Numbered from the stretch's first letter, positions 1 to 13,058 are shown. The stretch is DNA of 64,000 nt from Setaria digitata (GCA_003640385.1 RCAB01000207.1:39196-103195), one strand, 5' to 3'. The notes: a model not told the origin generated them from the letters alone. Program-made: numbers and translations.

Positions 1-1200
1 AAACAAGCTCATAATCTAGTTTAAAATTTAAAAAAAAAAGAAAAATATTTTATTATCATTTGTCTTGGCGAATCTTCGTAAATTATAAGTTGAAAGTATG
101 GAGATTAGAAACTTCTAAAAAAGAATTAGAAACTAAAATTTTCAAATGTACTCATATGTAAAATACTTTTCCACACTTTAGCATAATTTTTTTTTTGTAG
201 AAATTGTAATTTCTCGCCTTAAATTGGCTCAGATATTTATTTGGGCGTCTGAATATCTAAAAACATGTGGCCTACATATTATAAAAAAGAAAAATTATTG
301 CAAAAGAAAGCAGGTTTTAGCTACGAAAGTTTCTAATGATCGCTAAAAAAGCGTAAAATAGACGAAAAAAGACGTGCGGTTTCGAATGAGAAGCAGAAGC
401 AAGGCGGTAATGTGCAGCGGAGATGTACCAGTTGAATCGTCCTTTATCAAACAGCGAAATGCCCTGCAGCATTTTTCTGTTATGCTTACTCCATTTTATG
501 CAGTAAGCATAATCTATACCATGCCTAATATATTTCAATTTTCGTTTATCTGATATCATTTCAGGTTACTTCGTTTTTAGTTTTTAATTTTTTCATTGAA
601 TACTTCGTTTTTATCATACTTCTTTCATTGGTTTTGATAATCACAATCATGATTTTTATATTTTGAAGTTTCAAACAAGAATTGAATATTGCAGTTAACA
701 TTTTCCTTCCTTTTTTCTTTCTGGTAGGCCTTTATTTCTCAACCAATGTTTATTGTTTATTATTGGCATTCTTCAGAAGCAAAAGCATTCAAAAAATCGC
801 TGTTTTACAAATCTCATCAACAGCACTAGCAACCAGCCACAATGTTATCTTGTGGAAAAATGAAGATACAAGAAATAAACCAAATTTCATTTTAGTATGA
901 AAACCAAAAATTCCCACTTAGACTTCATTCTTCGCTCTAGGTGTTTCCTGAGGCGTCTGGTTGGACGGTAGGTGCGGTCCGTCCATATTAACTGCTGATA
1001 CAGTATGTTCCGCTTAGAATCCGTTTAACGCTCCCTTGCAAGATTCACTGTACGAATTTCTCCAAATGGAACGTCAGAAATCAAACATGCTATACTTCTT
1101 TTTTCCATAAAGCAGAAACGTCAGCTCTTTCATGTTTACACTTAGGTATTTTTATTGTATTTCTCCTCTTGCTCAAATTCCCAAATATCTCCTTATTTGC
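1..1200. other. Intergenic, no gene recognised
   Basis: A+T-rich sequence with short A and T runs. Open frames of 70-80 codons exist on both strands (317-559 minus, 682-900 plus). They have no recognisable domain, no flanking splice sites that extend them, and biased A/T-derived composition. I see nothing here that I can call a gene. The part nearest 1200 is probably the promoter and outron of the ankyrin gene. Confidence 0.6.
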
Positions 1201-1202
1201 AG
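1201..1202 (+). promoter_or_regulatory. Putative spliced-leader trans-splice acceptor (ankyrin gene)
   Basis: A TTATTTGCAG acceptor ends here with no coding exon upstream, 75 bases before the first ATG of the ankyrin gene. An in-frame TAG sits three codons before that ATG. In a nematode this fits an SL1-type acceptor, which is inferred from position only. Confidence 0.35.
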
Positions 1203-1276
1203 AAATTTAAAATTATCAGCGGATTCAGACGTTGAAAATTTTCTTCCATTTGATATACGTACAAAAATAGCAATTT

Positions 1277-3743
1277 ATGCTTCAAAATTACCGAAAATTC
1301 GACGCTCTTAATGAGCTTTACATTGCAATCAGGGCTAATAAGCCTGGATTGGTGAGTGATATCATAGTTTTTAGATATTTATTCAAGAAAGGTATTCGAA
1401 GGAAGAATTCTTCTAAACTTTTTTAAACCACAGCACTTATTTCAGGTACTATACACACTACGAAATCATCGAAATTTGAATATCAATTCAAATTTGATGC
1501 GCACTTCTGCTCTTTCGTTGGCCGTCCGAAGTCAAAACAAAACGATTGTTCGAATATTGCTGGACCATAACTGTGAGCTAAATAAGCTTTCATCCGATGA
1601 GAGCGGTCGGCTTGAAACTCCACTTTATACAGCCGTTCGACTCCACAATTATGTCATCGTTGAACTACTCCTGGTTTGCTTAATAAAATAAAATCTTAAT
1701 AAAATCAGACAGCTTCATTTGATGTAGGGCTCTTCCGAACGAAACTGGTGCTACCTAAGATTTTCTAATCATAAATGAATAGAATTGACCTGACTAGTCA
1801 ATTAGGATAATTTAGACATGAGATGTAAGAAAGTCTTCACTTCCTCTCTTTCCTGAAATCATGTAACTTGCCTATTCAGAATAGTACATTTTTATATATC
1901 AGTCTTTTATTGAACAAATTTTTCATTCAATAAAAAAATCTATTGCATTGTCTCCAAAAAATCTTTTAGCTCGTAATTAATTTGTCTTAAACCAATACAT
2001 TCGGGTTAGAAATATGCTAAAGTTGCTTTCTTAGTTTTCTACTAATAGCCGAACTATCGAAAGATTTTATAAAATTAGAACCTAATATTTCTTGAATTTA
2101 TGCCCAGTTTAGTTAATCAAAATTATTATTCAACTTTACTTCTTAATACTTTTGAAATTGCAAAATTTAGCTTAAAAGTGATTGCGAAACTAACTCAGTG
2201 ATTTGAAATTTACATTGCATTTCATTTTTGACAAAATTTCATTGCAAATTTCATTGCAGATGTATGGAGCAGATCCAAATGTGACCGTATCTGACAATCG
2301 TACACCGCTATATCTTGCCACAAAAGAACGGTGCTTTAATATTTGCAATCTACTCATTGCTTTCGGAGCTAACTTGGATATTCCGGATTGTACCGGACAA
2401 ACACCCCTGCACTTCGCGTGCAGAAATATCACCGGTTTCAGTTGGCTATTTTATTCAGAAATTTATTTGACTGTTGCTCTGAGTCGTGTCTGCACTGTCC
2501 ACCTCAGATCGAGTTGTATCATTTCATTTTGGCATTTAAGATTGCGAAACCAAATATGATGTCTTAATGGCGCACAAAGTAGTATTCACATTATGGGTAT
2601 GCCAGTGCTTCCTATGACGAAAGTCTTTTCTGGAGAAATTAGGCTACTTTTAGGAAGCAAGAGTTAGATACTTAGATAAACAAATAATCGAACACTAAGC
2701 AACAATCATTAAGAATCGAATTAGAACATAGTGGATGCATTGATTTAATAAACTTTTCAGCAAGTTCAAATTTTTCTTCAGAACAACCATATTGTTATTA
2801 TCACTCTTGTTGTTAATCTCGACTAGAAATTCCGCATTATTCTCGAATCCATTTAGGCCGGGAACAGATTGCTATGTTACTTATTGCTCATGGAGCTAAT
2901 GTGCATGCTGCTGATTTCAAACGTCGTATTCCGCTAGATTTTGCGGAAATAAATGCTTCTATTCCAATCATCAAGCGATTGATCGACGATGGTTCACCGA
3001 TCAGCAAACACATGAAAGAACGGTCTTAACAAATTATCAAGATTAAAGCAGATTCTTTTAGAAAATATTTGGTTGTATAATAGACTCGGTCAATGCTGCT
3101 AATCAAATAATATTAGCTACATGATCCAAGAGCAAATGGCTGAACGCTTCATTAAATATTACGTGTTTGAAAGTACCAATCTGAAATTCACGATGAAAAT
3201 CAGTTGGAACATCTGCTTTGTGAATTTAATCCTTTATCCTTGTTGCACAGTGATGTGTATTTCCATATAATATACATTGCTGAAAACTTTAGAATCCGAA
3301 ATATGCTGCAAGCAAGATCAGATCAACGAGGAAGGATGGATAAGGAACAAAGTTGTGCACTTGCCGTTGTCATCGATAAGACCCATTTGGTGGTAAGTTC
3401 TTAGCGCATTCTATTTGCTGCATAGCTTCACTTGTCCGACTTGGAAATCCATTGGGAAATGGCAAAAAGGGGATATTTGTATGCTTCAGATATCAGTGTT
3501 TACAGATATCTATGATCATTCGTTCGTGAAGTTCCGATTAGTTTCCGGATTGCTTCACTGTGTTCCAGTTTTTAGGTGCCTACCTTACTGATGCTGTCGA
3601 AAGCTCGAATTCGAAATCTGATGCGACAACAAGCACGACGTATACAAAATGCTTGCAGCATATGGCCACTTATTGATTCCTTGTCGATGATATCAAATTC
3701 TCTCAGGGATTCGTTGAAACTATTCGATTCTTTTTCGCCTTAA
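1277..3743 (+). CDS. Ankyrin-repeat protein with SOCS-box-like C-terminus (ASB-like)
   Basis: Six exons: 1277-1351, 1446-1673, 2260-2434, 2857-3022, 3293-3392, 3576-3743, giving about 303 aa. Ankyrin signatures run from residue 10 to about 205: TPLYTAV, VELLL, GADPN, TPLYLAT, GQTPLHFAC, REQIAMLLIAHGANV. Introns 1-5 are phase-consistent. The last exon reads VPTLLMLSKARIRNLM then IDSLSMISNSLRD, which matches a SOCS box in spacing: an Elongin-C-binding BC box (T-L-x3-S-x3-I, with Ser where Cys is usual) and a degenerate Cul5 box. By family knowledge such proteins are substrate receptors of Cullin-5 ubiquitin ligases. Weak points: the donors at 1674 (GTTTGC), 2435 (GTTTCA) and 3023 (GTCTTA) are poor. 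If exon 4 is read through, it stops at 3027-3029 and gives a 216-residue ankyrin protein without the box. The start is the first ATG after an in-frame stop. Ankyrin identity is firm; the SOCS tail is moderate. Confidence 0.72.
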
Positions 3744-5585
3744 TATTGTTTACACTTTATTAAGGTTTACACCTAGATTCAAAAGAAATCTGTAACATCT
3801 CTGTGCATAAACCTTTTAACTAATTAAATTTGAATACCAATTGTCCAGACATTTAGCGAAATGCTAGACTCTAGTTGATCATTTCGGTTATATACTTGTA
3901 ATACTCATCTTCTGCTATTGCTATACTATTTATAAGATGCCAAAAATTCAACTTAATGAGAAGTGGAAGATTAATCATAAAAAAAAAAATTAAGATAAGG
4001 ACGATTGTTAACATGAACGCTTGGGAGCTGTAGGAATTAGAAAATATACTGAGAGTTAAAAATAGCAAATGCGTTTCTTGGAAAAAGTGTTGAAAAGCAT
4101 TCTTAAACTCTGAATTTCGTTTCGAAAAACCATCCAGTTTAGAAGTCATATCACTGTTACCGAGAGTGATTTTGGGTAAAGACACATTCATGATATTATT
4201 CCTTCAGTATACAGATCGAAGCTATACTGTGATTGACTGGTTGTTGGACTTCTCGAGTACGAGCCTGCACATCCATTTGAATGAAGTTTTAATTCCAGTT
4301 TCTGCTTGGTAAATTCCCCTGGGCCAAGGATCTAATAGTGTATTTATAATATTTCTTTGAAATCGGTTGTGCAGTATAAGTTAAATAAGAATAAGCTGAA
4401 ACTTGCAAAAACTTTCGAATGAATAAAACTAATAATTTAATTAAATTATGAAAAAAAACTTGTTAGAAGGAAGAAGCTAATAATTTTAGTCAAATGAGGT
4501 TCCAAAGATGAAACTTAAAGAAACTGGCAGGAGAGCATCACGCCTGCCGGTTAATTTGATTCAACACCGGAAAACTCACCTAGCTTGGGCACCACAGAGA
4601 TTTAATACTTTTCATGATTTCGGTCGTTGGTGGTGCATGGCCGTTCTTATTGTGGAGTTACTTTCTCTTAATTCTACCAAGCCTTCCCATAAGTCAAATC
4701 ATATCTGCTAACCTGTCGTAACAAAGTGTACTTCAATTACCTGTCAGTCTAACCTATATTATTCATACTTATTTCTTTCCATTTTACCCCCATCTTAAGC
4801 ATGCTTTAATGAATGTGTTACATAGACCTGGCTACACCTAATGCTAAAATACCATATATATATATAATTCCATATCCAAGTCTATTTAGATGGAAGTTCT
4901 TAGTTAGTGAAGTTGCTTTCTCCTAATTCTATCAACCCTTTCTGATATTGTTAAAGTCGATATCATTCATCAGAAATGCCTGAGATATGCATCCGGAAAA
5001 TGAAATATGACAGCTTTGAGGCAAAAGTCAACAACGTCTTGGCAGATGATATTCAGGCAAATCCAATAAATGCCTAGTGTTTACTGAAGCATTTAAGCTG
5101 TACTCGTATTTCCAGTCTATTGCGTACTTTTCTTTTCTGCCACTTGGCTCCTTCTCTTCTCTTCCCATTAAATTCGGTGGCTCCGTCATCCTTTTTGAAG
5201 TTGCTGTTCAACCATCCTTGCTCATCGGTGTTACTTCATCTGAAAATTTTTATTGCTTGCCTGTTCATGCCTCATTCCCACTAGTCACAATTTTGAAAAA
5301 ATTGCTTCATTTGTCCACCAGAAAACAAATTAATCAAGAAGTGAATCTTACCGCCTCTTCACTGCACTGACTAGCCACAGAATTGGTCGAATTTGGATAT
5401 CCGCTCTTTTCTGTTTCATAAAAAGATCGATCTGATCGGATCAGAGCGATTTCTATTAAATTTTAAAAACATTTCTTTCTATCAGTATCTGGGATGACAT
5501 TTTGTGACTAATTCTCCTTTCTTTTATTTTTTGCAACTTTCATTCTTTGTTGCGATAATTTTGACCCAAATTTTGCTTGTTTTTC
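3744..5585. other. Intergenic, no gene recognised
   Basis: Open frames at 3871-4191 (minus), 4508-4711 and 5077-5370 (plus) have no domain and no splice extension that I can support. A short TA run lies at 4854-4867. A degenerate 28-base direct repeat (about 24 of 28 identical) occurs near 4661-4688 and 4910-4937 and looks like old noncoding duplication. Confidence 0.6.
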
Positions 5586-5587
5586 AG
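5586..5587 (+). promoter_or_regulatory. Putative trans-splice acceptor of the NELL-like gene
   Basis: TTGTTTTTCAG is followed by a single G and then the ATG at 5589. A strong acceptor with no coding exon before it and a start codon one base later is the classic appearance of a nematode spliced-leader site. It also supports the chosen start. Confidence 0.55.
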
Positions 5588-5588
5588 G

Positions 5589-8500
5589 ATGAAAATTTAT
5601 TACACTGTATTCTCATTGAACTTGATTACCATTATGATGGGAGCTACTTCAGGGTTTCGAAGACGAATACCGGAAGTTAAAGTACTTATACTGATATCCT
5701 TAGTAGTTTGAAGGTCATGAAAAAATGTGGCGCAGCACTACTTTAAAAATTCTTTACTAATCTGATCACTTAAAAATTAACTCATTTATTTAAACTATGT
5801 TATTGTCTGGATTTTCTGAACAGAAAACTTTGTAATAAATTTCTCATTTTCTCTTTGTGTTAAACTATTCATAAAAAGAAAAATGTCATACAATTGTGAA
5901 TCAATAAAAAACCTAAAACTCCAGAAATCACAAAATGCTACAGCCAGTGAGAAAAATTTTAAGAGTAGTATTACTTCCCGTTAAGAGTGAAAAAAAAATT
6001 GTAAAAAGATCCATTAATTGCAAAAATGTGAGAGTACATTATGAAAAAACGAAAGTATCGAAATCAAAAAAAAATCCAACTTTCAATATATATATATATA
6101 TATATTGAAAGTTAGATTATATATATATATATAATTGTTTACTAAATAAAAAACTACAAAAATAACAAATTGCTTTGCAAAGAGTTGTATTTATTAAAAA
6201 TTCAAAACATTCCATGAGTTAAATTGAATGTGAAATCTAATCAAGCTTAGAAATAGAATTTACGAAATTCATTAGTGAAGTTTGTCTTAGAGATGAATGT
6301 TGGTGTTATTTGTTAACAGGAGTATATTTGTAGTCAGAGATTTAGACAAACTAATTCTTGTTATTTGTAAGCAATTAATTTTTTTCAGGCCGCACAATTC
6401 TGGCATCATATCGCAGCACAGAATGCACTAATCCATTTTGAATTTCAACAGACAAATTTTACAGATGCTATACTCTTTGCTGCTTACGATGGAGAAACAT
6501 TGCATAATTTACTCATGGCTATCGAATCATCTACTAAATTTAATCAAGTATTTTGAACCAGTTTTTCTTTTCCATATTTCAAATATTATTCAGTGCATAA
6601 ATAATGTAGTTTGAAAAGTCTGTTTCAAAATTTAGTGAGATTTTGGTAAGCTCCGAGCACAGCAAAGTGACAAACATGCATTCTTGGTTGCTTGTAATCT
6701 TTGTTTTAAATTTACCGTAATAAACTTGAAAAGGATCATAAGATTTTTCAGTTTGAATACCAAATATAAATTTTCATTGAATGATGTCCAAAAAATCAAA
6801 AGCCATAAAATTTTATATAGGTCATTTCCTAACAACCAGTTTAAATTTTATTCCATGATGCAAAAACGAATAATATTCAAGTTGTAAAGTTTCCTTTCAG
6901 ATTGTTGTGAAGATAAGATCTCGGTCACAAATATTAAAAAAATATGAGTCAAGCATATCACTGAGTCTGGACAATTGGAATCAAGTTATTTTTACTTTGG
7001 ACGGGAGTGTAATGAATTTATTTTTGAACTGTACCTCAATTTTTCACATTGCCAATATAGATCCTGAATTTCGGTGTGATTTTTTTTCATCTCTTTGATA
7101 TGTTCAACATTATCGAAATATAAAAGAAGGAGAAATAAAAGATAAAAGAAGGAGAGATAGGAAGAACAGAGAAATTAGTGGAAGATTTACCTCTCAGATT
7201 ACACTATTTTTCAACCTTATTCTTCTAATATACTGTTAATATAAAAACTGTCCCTCGAAAACCATTAATCCCTAGATAACTAAGATTTGTGCAAATTTTG
7301 AAACCTTCAGAAACTCCTGAGGTTTGGATTCAAATTCAGAAAAATGAGTTATGTTTGCAGTGTCGGTCATGTTCGAATGCTGTTAGGACAGAACTTACAT
7401 AAACCCAAACAGCTACAAGGTGCAATACGTCGATTCAACGTTGAGGCAAATGATCGGTTTCATTGGTACTGCATGAGTTCAGAATCAGAGGGTAATGAAA
7501 TTGCTGGCAGGAATGTTATACTTCCATCTTTCTTTCAGGTTTGTCCAGTAATGACCTTTTGAAGCTACTTTCTTCGCTTACGGAAATGAAGAATGTGGGT
7601 AGATGCATGTATTTTTACGCTTAAAAAAGTTTATATTATTCACAATAAAATTGAAAGGATAATGAGAAAACGACGAAAACAAACTTGATACTGGAACAAA
7701 TTCTAAAGCGCCTAGCTGGTTTGGAAGCAAATGTAACCAAATGGATGGAAGTAAGAAATTTGCATGATCAAAAGCTAAGAAGATATGAATTAAATCAGAA
7801 GGGTTGCCAAGTTCGTTAATTTTTGGTTCATTAGGAAATTATCTGATTAATTGCAGGTACAAAACTATTTTTGAAAATCAAATTAATCGTCAGAGTTTTT
7901 GATTTTCTTCATAAAATTGTTCACTATATTTCTTTCCCATATCAATTAATTTTTTTCCTTTCAAAATTTCATGTAGTTTAAAACAATAGTCCTCTACCTG
8001 AAAATTATTTTTTTAAACAGATTGGGTCAATGAACTTTTTATATTAAGGATCTGGAAAAGAAAGTAATTCATAGCTCAGAGAATTGTTTTTTGTCAAGTC
8101 GTAGGTCATAAGGTTTAAATGAGTAACCTTATTATTTTAAATAATGTTAAATTGTAAAATTTAGGTGGATGGTGATACAGTGATAGCAGTTGGACAAAAA
8201 TATCGCAACAATACTGAATGCACAGAATGCATTTGTATAGCGCTTAATGAAATGAATTGTAGACGAATCAGCTGTGCTACTTTAGAGTGCGAACATCCGG
8301 TTTTACCTGCCGGACAATGTTGTCCAGTTTGTGCTAAAGAGGTCAAGTCCTCATGGAATAAATTAGACTATGAAGCTAAATTTTGAAAAACCCCTTCTTA
8401 AGACGAATTTTGGAATTAATAAAATACCACAGCACTGCAACAACACTAATGCAAGATATAACAGTTAATTTATGAAATATGGTTTTAAACAAGCATTTCA

Positions 8501-9538
8501 AAATCTCTGATAGTATGACGAAGTTTTAAGTGTTTTTACAATGGACGTAGATGGCGAAGTGGTCAACAGTATTGGCCTAAAAATTGCGTCAAATGTATAT
8601 GCGACAATGGTAACATGGACTGTCAATTTTTGTGCGTTTTTATTATAATTCGTCTATTCAATCAATTGTTTTTCGTTATTTTTCAGTGATTTTTCGATTA
8701 TTTTCACCCAAAATTCCTGAAAAAGGTAAGTTTCTTTCTACAGTCCATATTAATAATAACAATTAACCTGGATTGTCTGTACTTGATACACGTGATACAA
8801 AACAGCCCTTCAAGTGGATCTTTTTCCTAACGAACTGATTGAATTTGTGGTGGTTGCAAAATGAATTGTTGAACTAAAACTCACGATATTTCTGTCTTAA
8901 TTTCAGAGGATCGAGCAAATGTCCAAAGTTAGATTGTGATGAGCAGGAAATACCACCCAATCAATGCTGTCCAGTATGTGTCAACATCTACTCTTGCGAA
9001 GCCAATCTGTGTGATCCGAACGCCATCTGCAGCAATACAAATTACGGAGCAAAATGTCGATGCAAGACGGTCCGTCCATTATTAGTTATTTCTCCTTTCT
9101 AAATGTTCCATGCCTAACAAACAACTTGTCCGAATTTCTAAGACTTCACTTCAAGCAGCCAAGAAGACTAACTTTTTGGAAAATTGGGCTATTTGTAGGG
9201 ATTTTTCGGAAATGGCACAGTTTGCAATGATATTGATGAATGCGCATGGGACGATATTGCTCGCGAACAGGTGTATATTCTAACTCTACTAGAACAAGCA
9301 AGAGAGATGAGCCATTTTATTTGCTCTAGAAATAAGCTTCATCCGTAAACTTTCAACTCATAACAAATTGTACCAACCTTTGATTAAAAGAATGGAATTC
9401 ATTAAGTAATAGTTTCAGCTTGGTGGTTGTCTCTCTGGCACAGTGTGCTTGAATTTACCGGGCTCATTCAAATGTGAATGTTTGCCAGGCTATCAGAAAC
9501 TTGACGATCGAACCTGTATGGATGTAATGCGAGTTTGA
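5589..9538 (+). CDS. Short NELL-like secreted VWC/EGF protein
   Basis: Eleven exons: 5589-5681, 6389-6547, 6901-7073, 7361-7491, 7539-7594, 7658-7750, 8165-8341, 8531-8631, 8907-9069, 9199-9270, 9419-9538; all junctions agree in phase, 445 aa. A signal peptide at residues 1-20 is followed by a region like the N-terminal TSPN/LamG domain (SLDNWNQVIFTLDGSVMNL, then GHVRMLLGQN) and a coiled coil (ILEQILKRLAGLEANVTKW). Two VWC domains at about 236-348 end in GQCCPVC and NQCCPVC. EGF modules follow, with a calcium-binding DIDEC and CLNLPGSFKCECLPGY. This order is that of vertebrate NELL1/NELL2, secreted oligomeric glycoproteins. The vertebrate proteins are about 800 aa with more EGF and VWC modules, so this product stops roughly halfway. 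I found no further Cys-rich exons before 13 kb, although GTAATG after TCMD could serve as a donor. Acceptors at 7657 and 8530 are weak. Confidence 0.8.
6078..6113. repeat. Perfect AT-rich inverted repeat (hairpin)
   Basis: AACTTTCAATATATATAT is followed directly by its exact reverse complement, giving a 36-base palindrome in intron 1 of the NELL-like gene. A second TA run lies at 6118-6133. It could be a palindromic microsatellite or the relic of a small inverted-repeat element. Confidence 0.7.
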
Positions 9539-12500
9539 CTCGTTTCATCTTTTCATCTAGTTGTACATTTCGATTTAACCTTTCTGGGTCAAATAACAGT
9601 TGGCATAGTTTTAAATGACATATAATTTGCCATAAACGAAGTATTTTAGACACTTAAGCAAAATTATGACTCATTTTTATTTGATATCATGGAGCATTTC
9701 CAAGCATATAGTATGTTCTCATTTTGGGAGTTTTTAACTACTTACACTCAGATCCTAGAAAAAGGCCAAAAATCATTTACCAAAATTACCAACTTTAATT
9801 CATTTGTTAATTGGGCTTATTAATTACTTCTCTGCAATACTGCTAGTAACAAATTTCCTTTAAGACAATATATCGTCTTAATGAAAATGTTTTTATTGAA
9901 AGAAGAAAAAAAAAATCATATGGATCTATTCGAAATTACCATTTTTAAATTGATGACATTTGAATGGACAACGTCACTGTTTGCAAACACAGATCTGTAC
10001 ACACTGCAATGTTTAAATCTAACGCATAATTTCTATAAACTTCATTTTTGACGGCATAATTCACTAGTTTCTGTATTGAAAAACTGATTTTTTTTTGTTT
10101 TCACTACGATAAAAAGTATCATGACTCATCAGATATTTTGAATGGAGGTTATGAAGAATTATTAAACGTCAGTAATCTCGGACCTGAAGGGAATAATATA
10201 TACCAAAACCACGTGCTTACCTATATACGTCCTACTAAATGAACTAGATCACAGCCTTAACACCTTAAATATAAATTACAATTTAGTTATTAGTGAGGCA
10301 ATTTTTTTTTTCACATATTCTTGTAATTGTTTTTATTGTTGCTCTCGATAATGTAAAACTGTCATCCGATGGTGTTGCATACAGAACGATAAAGGATGAA
10401 TCAACCGAAATGAAAGTAGTGATAATGCAGTGATAACTGATTATATCATAAAGGACTCCCCAGACTAGCTTTATTTTAAATTGGCATTATTCATTCCAAG
10501 TGGGGATTAGACTGAATGGAAAATGAGTACTCAATCGTTTACTTCTGTACGTTAATCGACATCCTCTCCGATTATCTAACCAGTGCTGACCTGATTTTGG
10601 ATTGTTATGTCCGAAATTTCGCTTTCAGTCTTGTTCTGCATTACTGTTTCATTGCTATTTCTCCTTCCCATTTTGCTAACATATATACATATTATGCAAG
10701 TCAACATCTTTATTTTTTAAAAGTTAACTTAATTTTCCTGTCTTATTTAAAATCCCACATAATTTTCTATTTCATCGACAACCGATTAATTTTTATTTAA
10801 TATTTTTTTTTTTTTTTTTTACATACTATACAAAAAATTCATTAATCTGTCTCACTTATTGTTCCAAAGTTTTTACTTTTTTCCTTCAGTCTTATTTTTA
10901 AAAATTCTAAACAATTATTATCTCACCACTGCATTTGTAAAATTAAATGTAATTCATTTTCTCTGAAGTTGGAAACTTTTTTTCTGTTTATGAATTAAAG
11001 TGTGAGCATGTCACTTATCAGCAATAATCAAATGAAAGGGAAAGCCATTAGCAGTCTTTGATGTGAAAAAGGTAAATGCTTCGTAAAATTTAAAAAAAAA
11101 AGCTTCCAACTTCAGCGTAACTTGCGTTATTACTGTTATCATTTGCAACGTACTATTATTTATTAATGGAAGTGGAATTCGTTCGAAATGATTCGACTTA
11201 TTGGAAGTCCTTCATCAGAATTTCGCAAAATGAGATATGCAATGATTTGTTAGAAGGAATGAAATTTTTCTAATTTGAAGGGAAACATATGTGTGGCTGG
11301 AAAAGAAAGTGCTCTGGCATCGCAAAGGAATTCAAGGAAAACACATGCATAAAAGCGCTTGTATTTTCGCTCATCACTCCATAGTAAAGTCTTCTAGAAT
11401 TTTGCCATATCACAATGAAGTTCATCTCATGGTTAATTTGTTGTTTATGATACCTCATCCTAATCATTTTTGAAGCCATTTAACAACGGCATCACGGCTT
11501 AGTTTTAATGTGATAATCGTGTTTTTGTCATATTTTATCTGCTATATTAGACATTTAAATCGCTGGTAATAACAACCGCAATTAAGCTTATTTGCTCCAG
11601 AAAAACTTTTTTCAGGGCAATCATCACTTACTATCGTAGCCAAAGAAACTGTAGGAAGCTGGAAGGAAGCTGGGAATGAGAGGTTTATTTTGCTTGTGAA
11701 GAGGCCGAATAGATGAAGCTTTTTTGCTTTATTGGGCTCCTTTCACTGGATTAATCACTTCCGCATCACCGTTTTACCTAATGTAAGAATATGTCCTCTG
11801 TCTCCTCCCTTCCTGCAGTCGACCCAATTTCAACAATTCAGTTGCCACAATGGAGCCATCTTTACCAACCTTCCTCTCCCGTGTCCACTTCCACTTCTAA
11901 ACTTTCCCAATCATTTTACAAATGTTTTATTTGAAATTCGCATCCTTTTTTCTAAACGTTATCCATCATCTACATTTTTATGATTATTGAAGATATTCAT
12001 TCTCTCAACTGTTTTTCATTTTCTTTTTTTTTTTCTTTTTTTTTTTTATTGAGTGTTTCTTGAAAAACTAATAAAAAATATATTGTCCCACACCGATTTT
12101 CCGACAACCGAATTTCCGGAACATTTAGTACAATATCACTGTCTGATTATTGAGATCTTGGTAGTAGTCGCTTTGATCTTGGTACTAGTCGATGGTAATA
12201 CGGGTGGTGATGTATTAGTCTTCTTTCTCCATTTGCCAGTAATAAAAGTGTCTTCTCGGCTGTAATATAGCTTCTGGGACTTCATGGTTTGAACTTAGCA
12301 ATTATCATACTCTTAACTACAATTTAATTTTTCAGCCAAGGTGTAGAAAGCTCGAATTTGAAGAATGGACTTTAGTCCCAACATTTAATAAATTATACAC
12401 TTCAGTTTCAATTTCCAGATTTATAACCGACACATGCAGTGCGTGATCACTGTTGAAAATGAAAGTTTTTTGCACAATTTTTAGTGGGAATGTATACAGC

Positions 12501-13043
12501 CCAATAAACTTTGTAAATAATTTTCGTCGATTAACATGATCATTTGAAAACAGTTATTTCTGAAAGAAATGGCCTGCGACTATCAGTAGTGACCCATGTG
12601 ATCGCTGCTGATGAAACTATTCTCAAATTCATTTCTAAATTTAGGGTAAAATCCTTAAATTTTCGAAATTCCGGCCGCTGCAGAAAAATATTGAAAATGT
12701 TGTGAAACTTGCTTATTTTAGTCATTTTCTTTGTTTGTCTTTAAACTATCAGACCTCATATTTCTGCCGGCCTTACCACATAGTATGCAGTTATATGCAT
12801 TAATGTTGATCTAGAAAATAAAATAAAATCTGTACGAATAATTGATTCATAGAATGATTCAGATTTTTTGGGTTCAGTCATACCGACTCTGTTCATATTA
12901 GAAATTTTTCCTTACCTGAAGCAAAGTAACTTAAAACCACTGCCTAGAAAAGATAGAAAGTGAAATCAGCAACACTAAAAAGACATCCTCTTTCATAAAA
13001 CGCTGTTCCATACTGCTCATAGAATCAACAATTGTTTAATTCC
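9539..13043. other. Intergenic, no gene recognised
   Basis: About 3.5 kb between the NELL-like and patched-related genes. It has poly-T (10803-10820), T-rich stretches near 12000-12047, and frames such as 10516-10800 and 11732-11983 that show no domain, no Cys-rich EGF or VWC pattern and no convincing splice sites. The missing NELL C-terminal modules are not visible here by eye. Confidence 0.55.
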
Positions 13044-13045
13044 AG
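13044..13045 (+). promoter_or_regulatory. Putative trans-splice acceptor of the patched-related gene
   Basis: TTTAATTCCAG ends 13 bases before the ATG at 13059 with no coding exon upstream. This fits a spliced-leader acceptor; inferred from position. Confidence 0.4.
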
Positions 13046-13058
13046 GATACTATTTAAG

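Noticed and set aside
317..559. 80-codon minus-strand frame as a gene
   Set aside because: No motif or exon neighbours, and a composition like random A+T-rich sequence.
4661..4937. Pair of similar 28-base segments as a mobile element
   Set aside because: About 85% identity over only 28 bases, with no terminal repeats or coding content; it does not distinguish an element from chance or old duplication.
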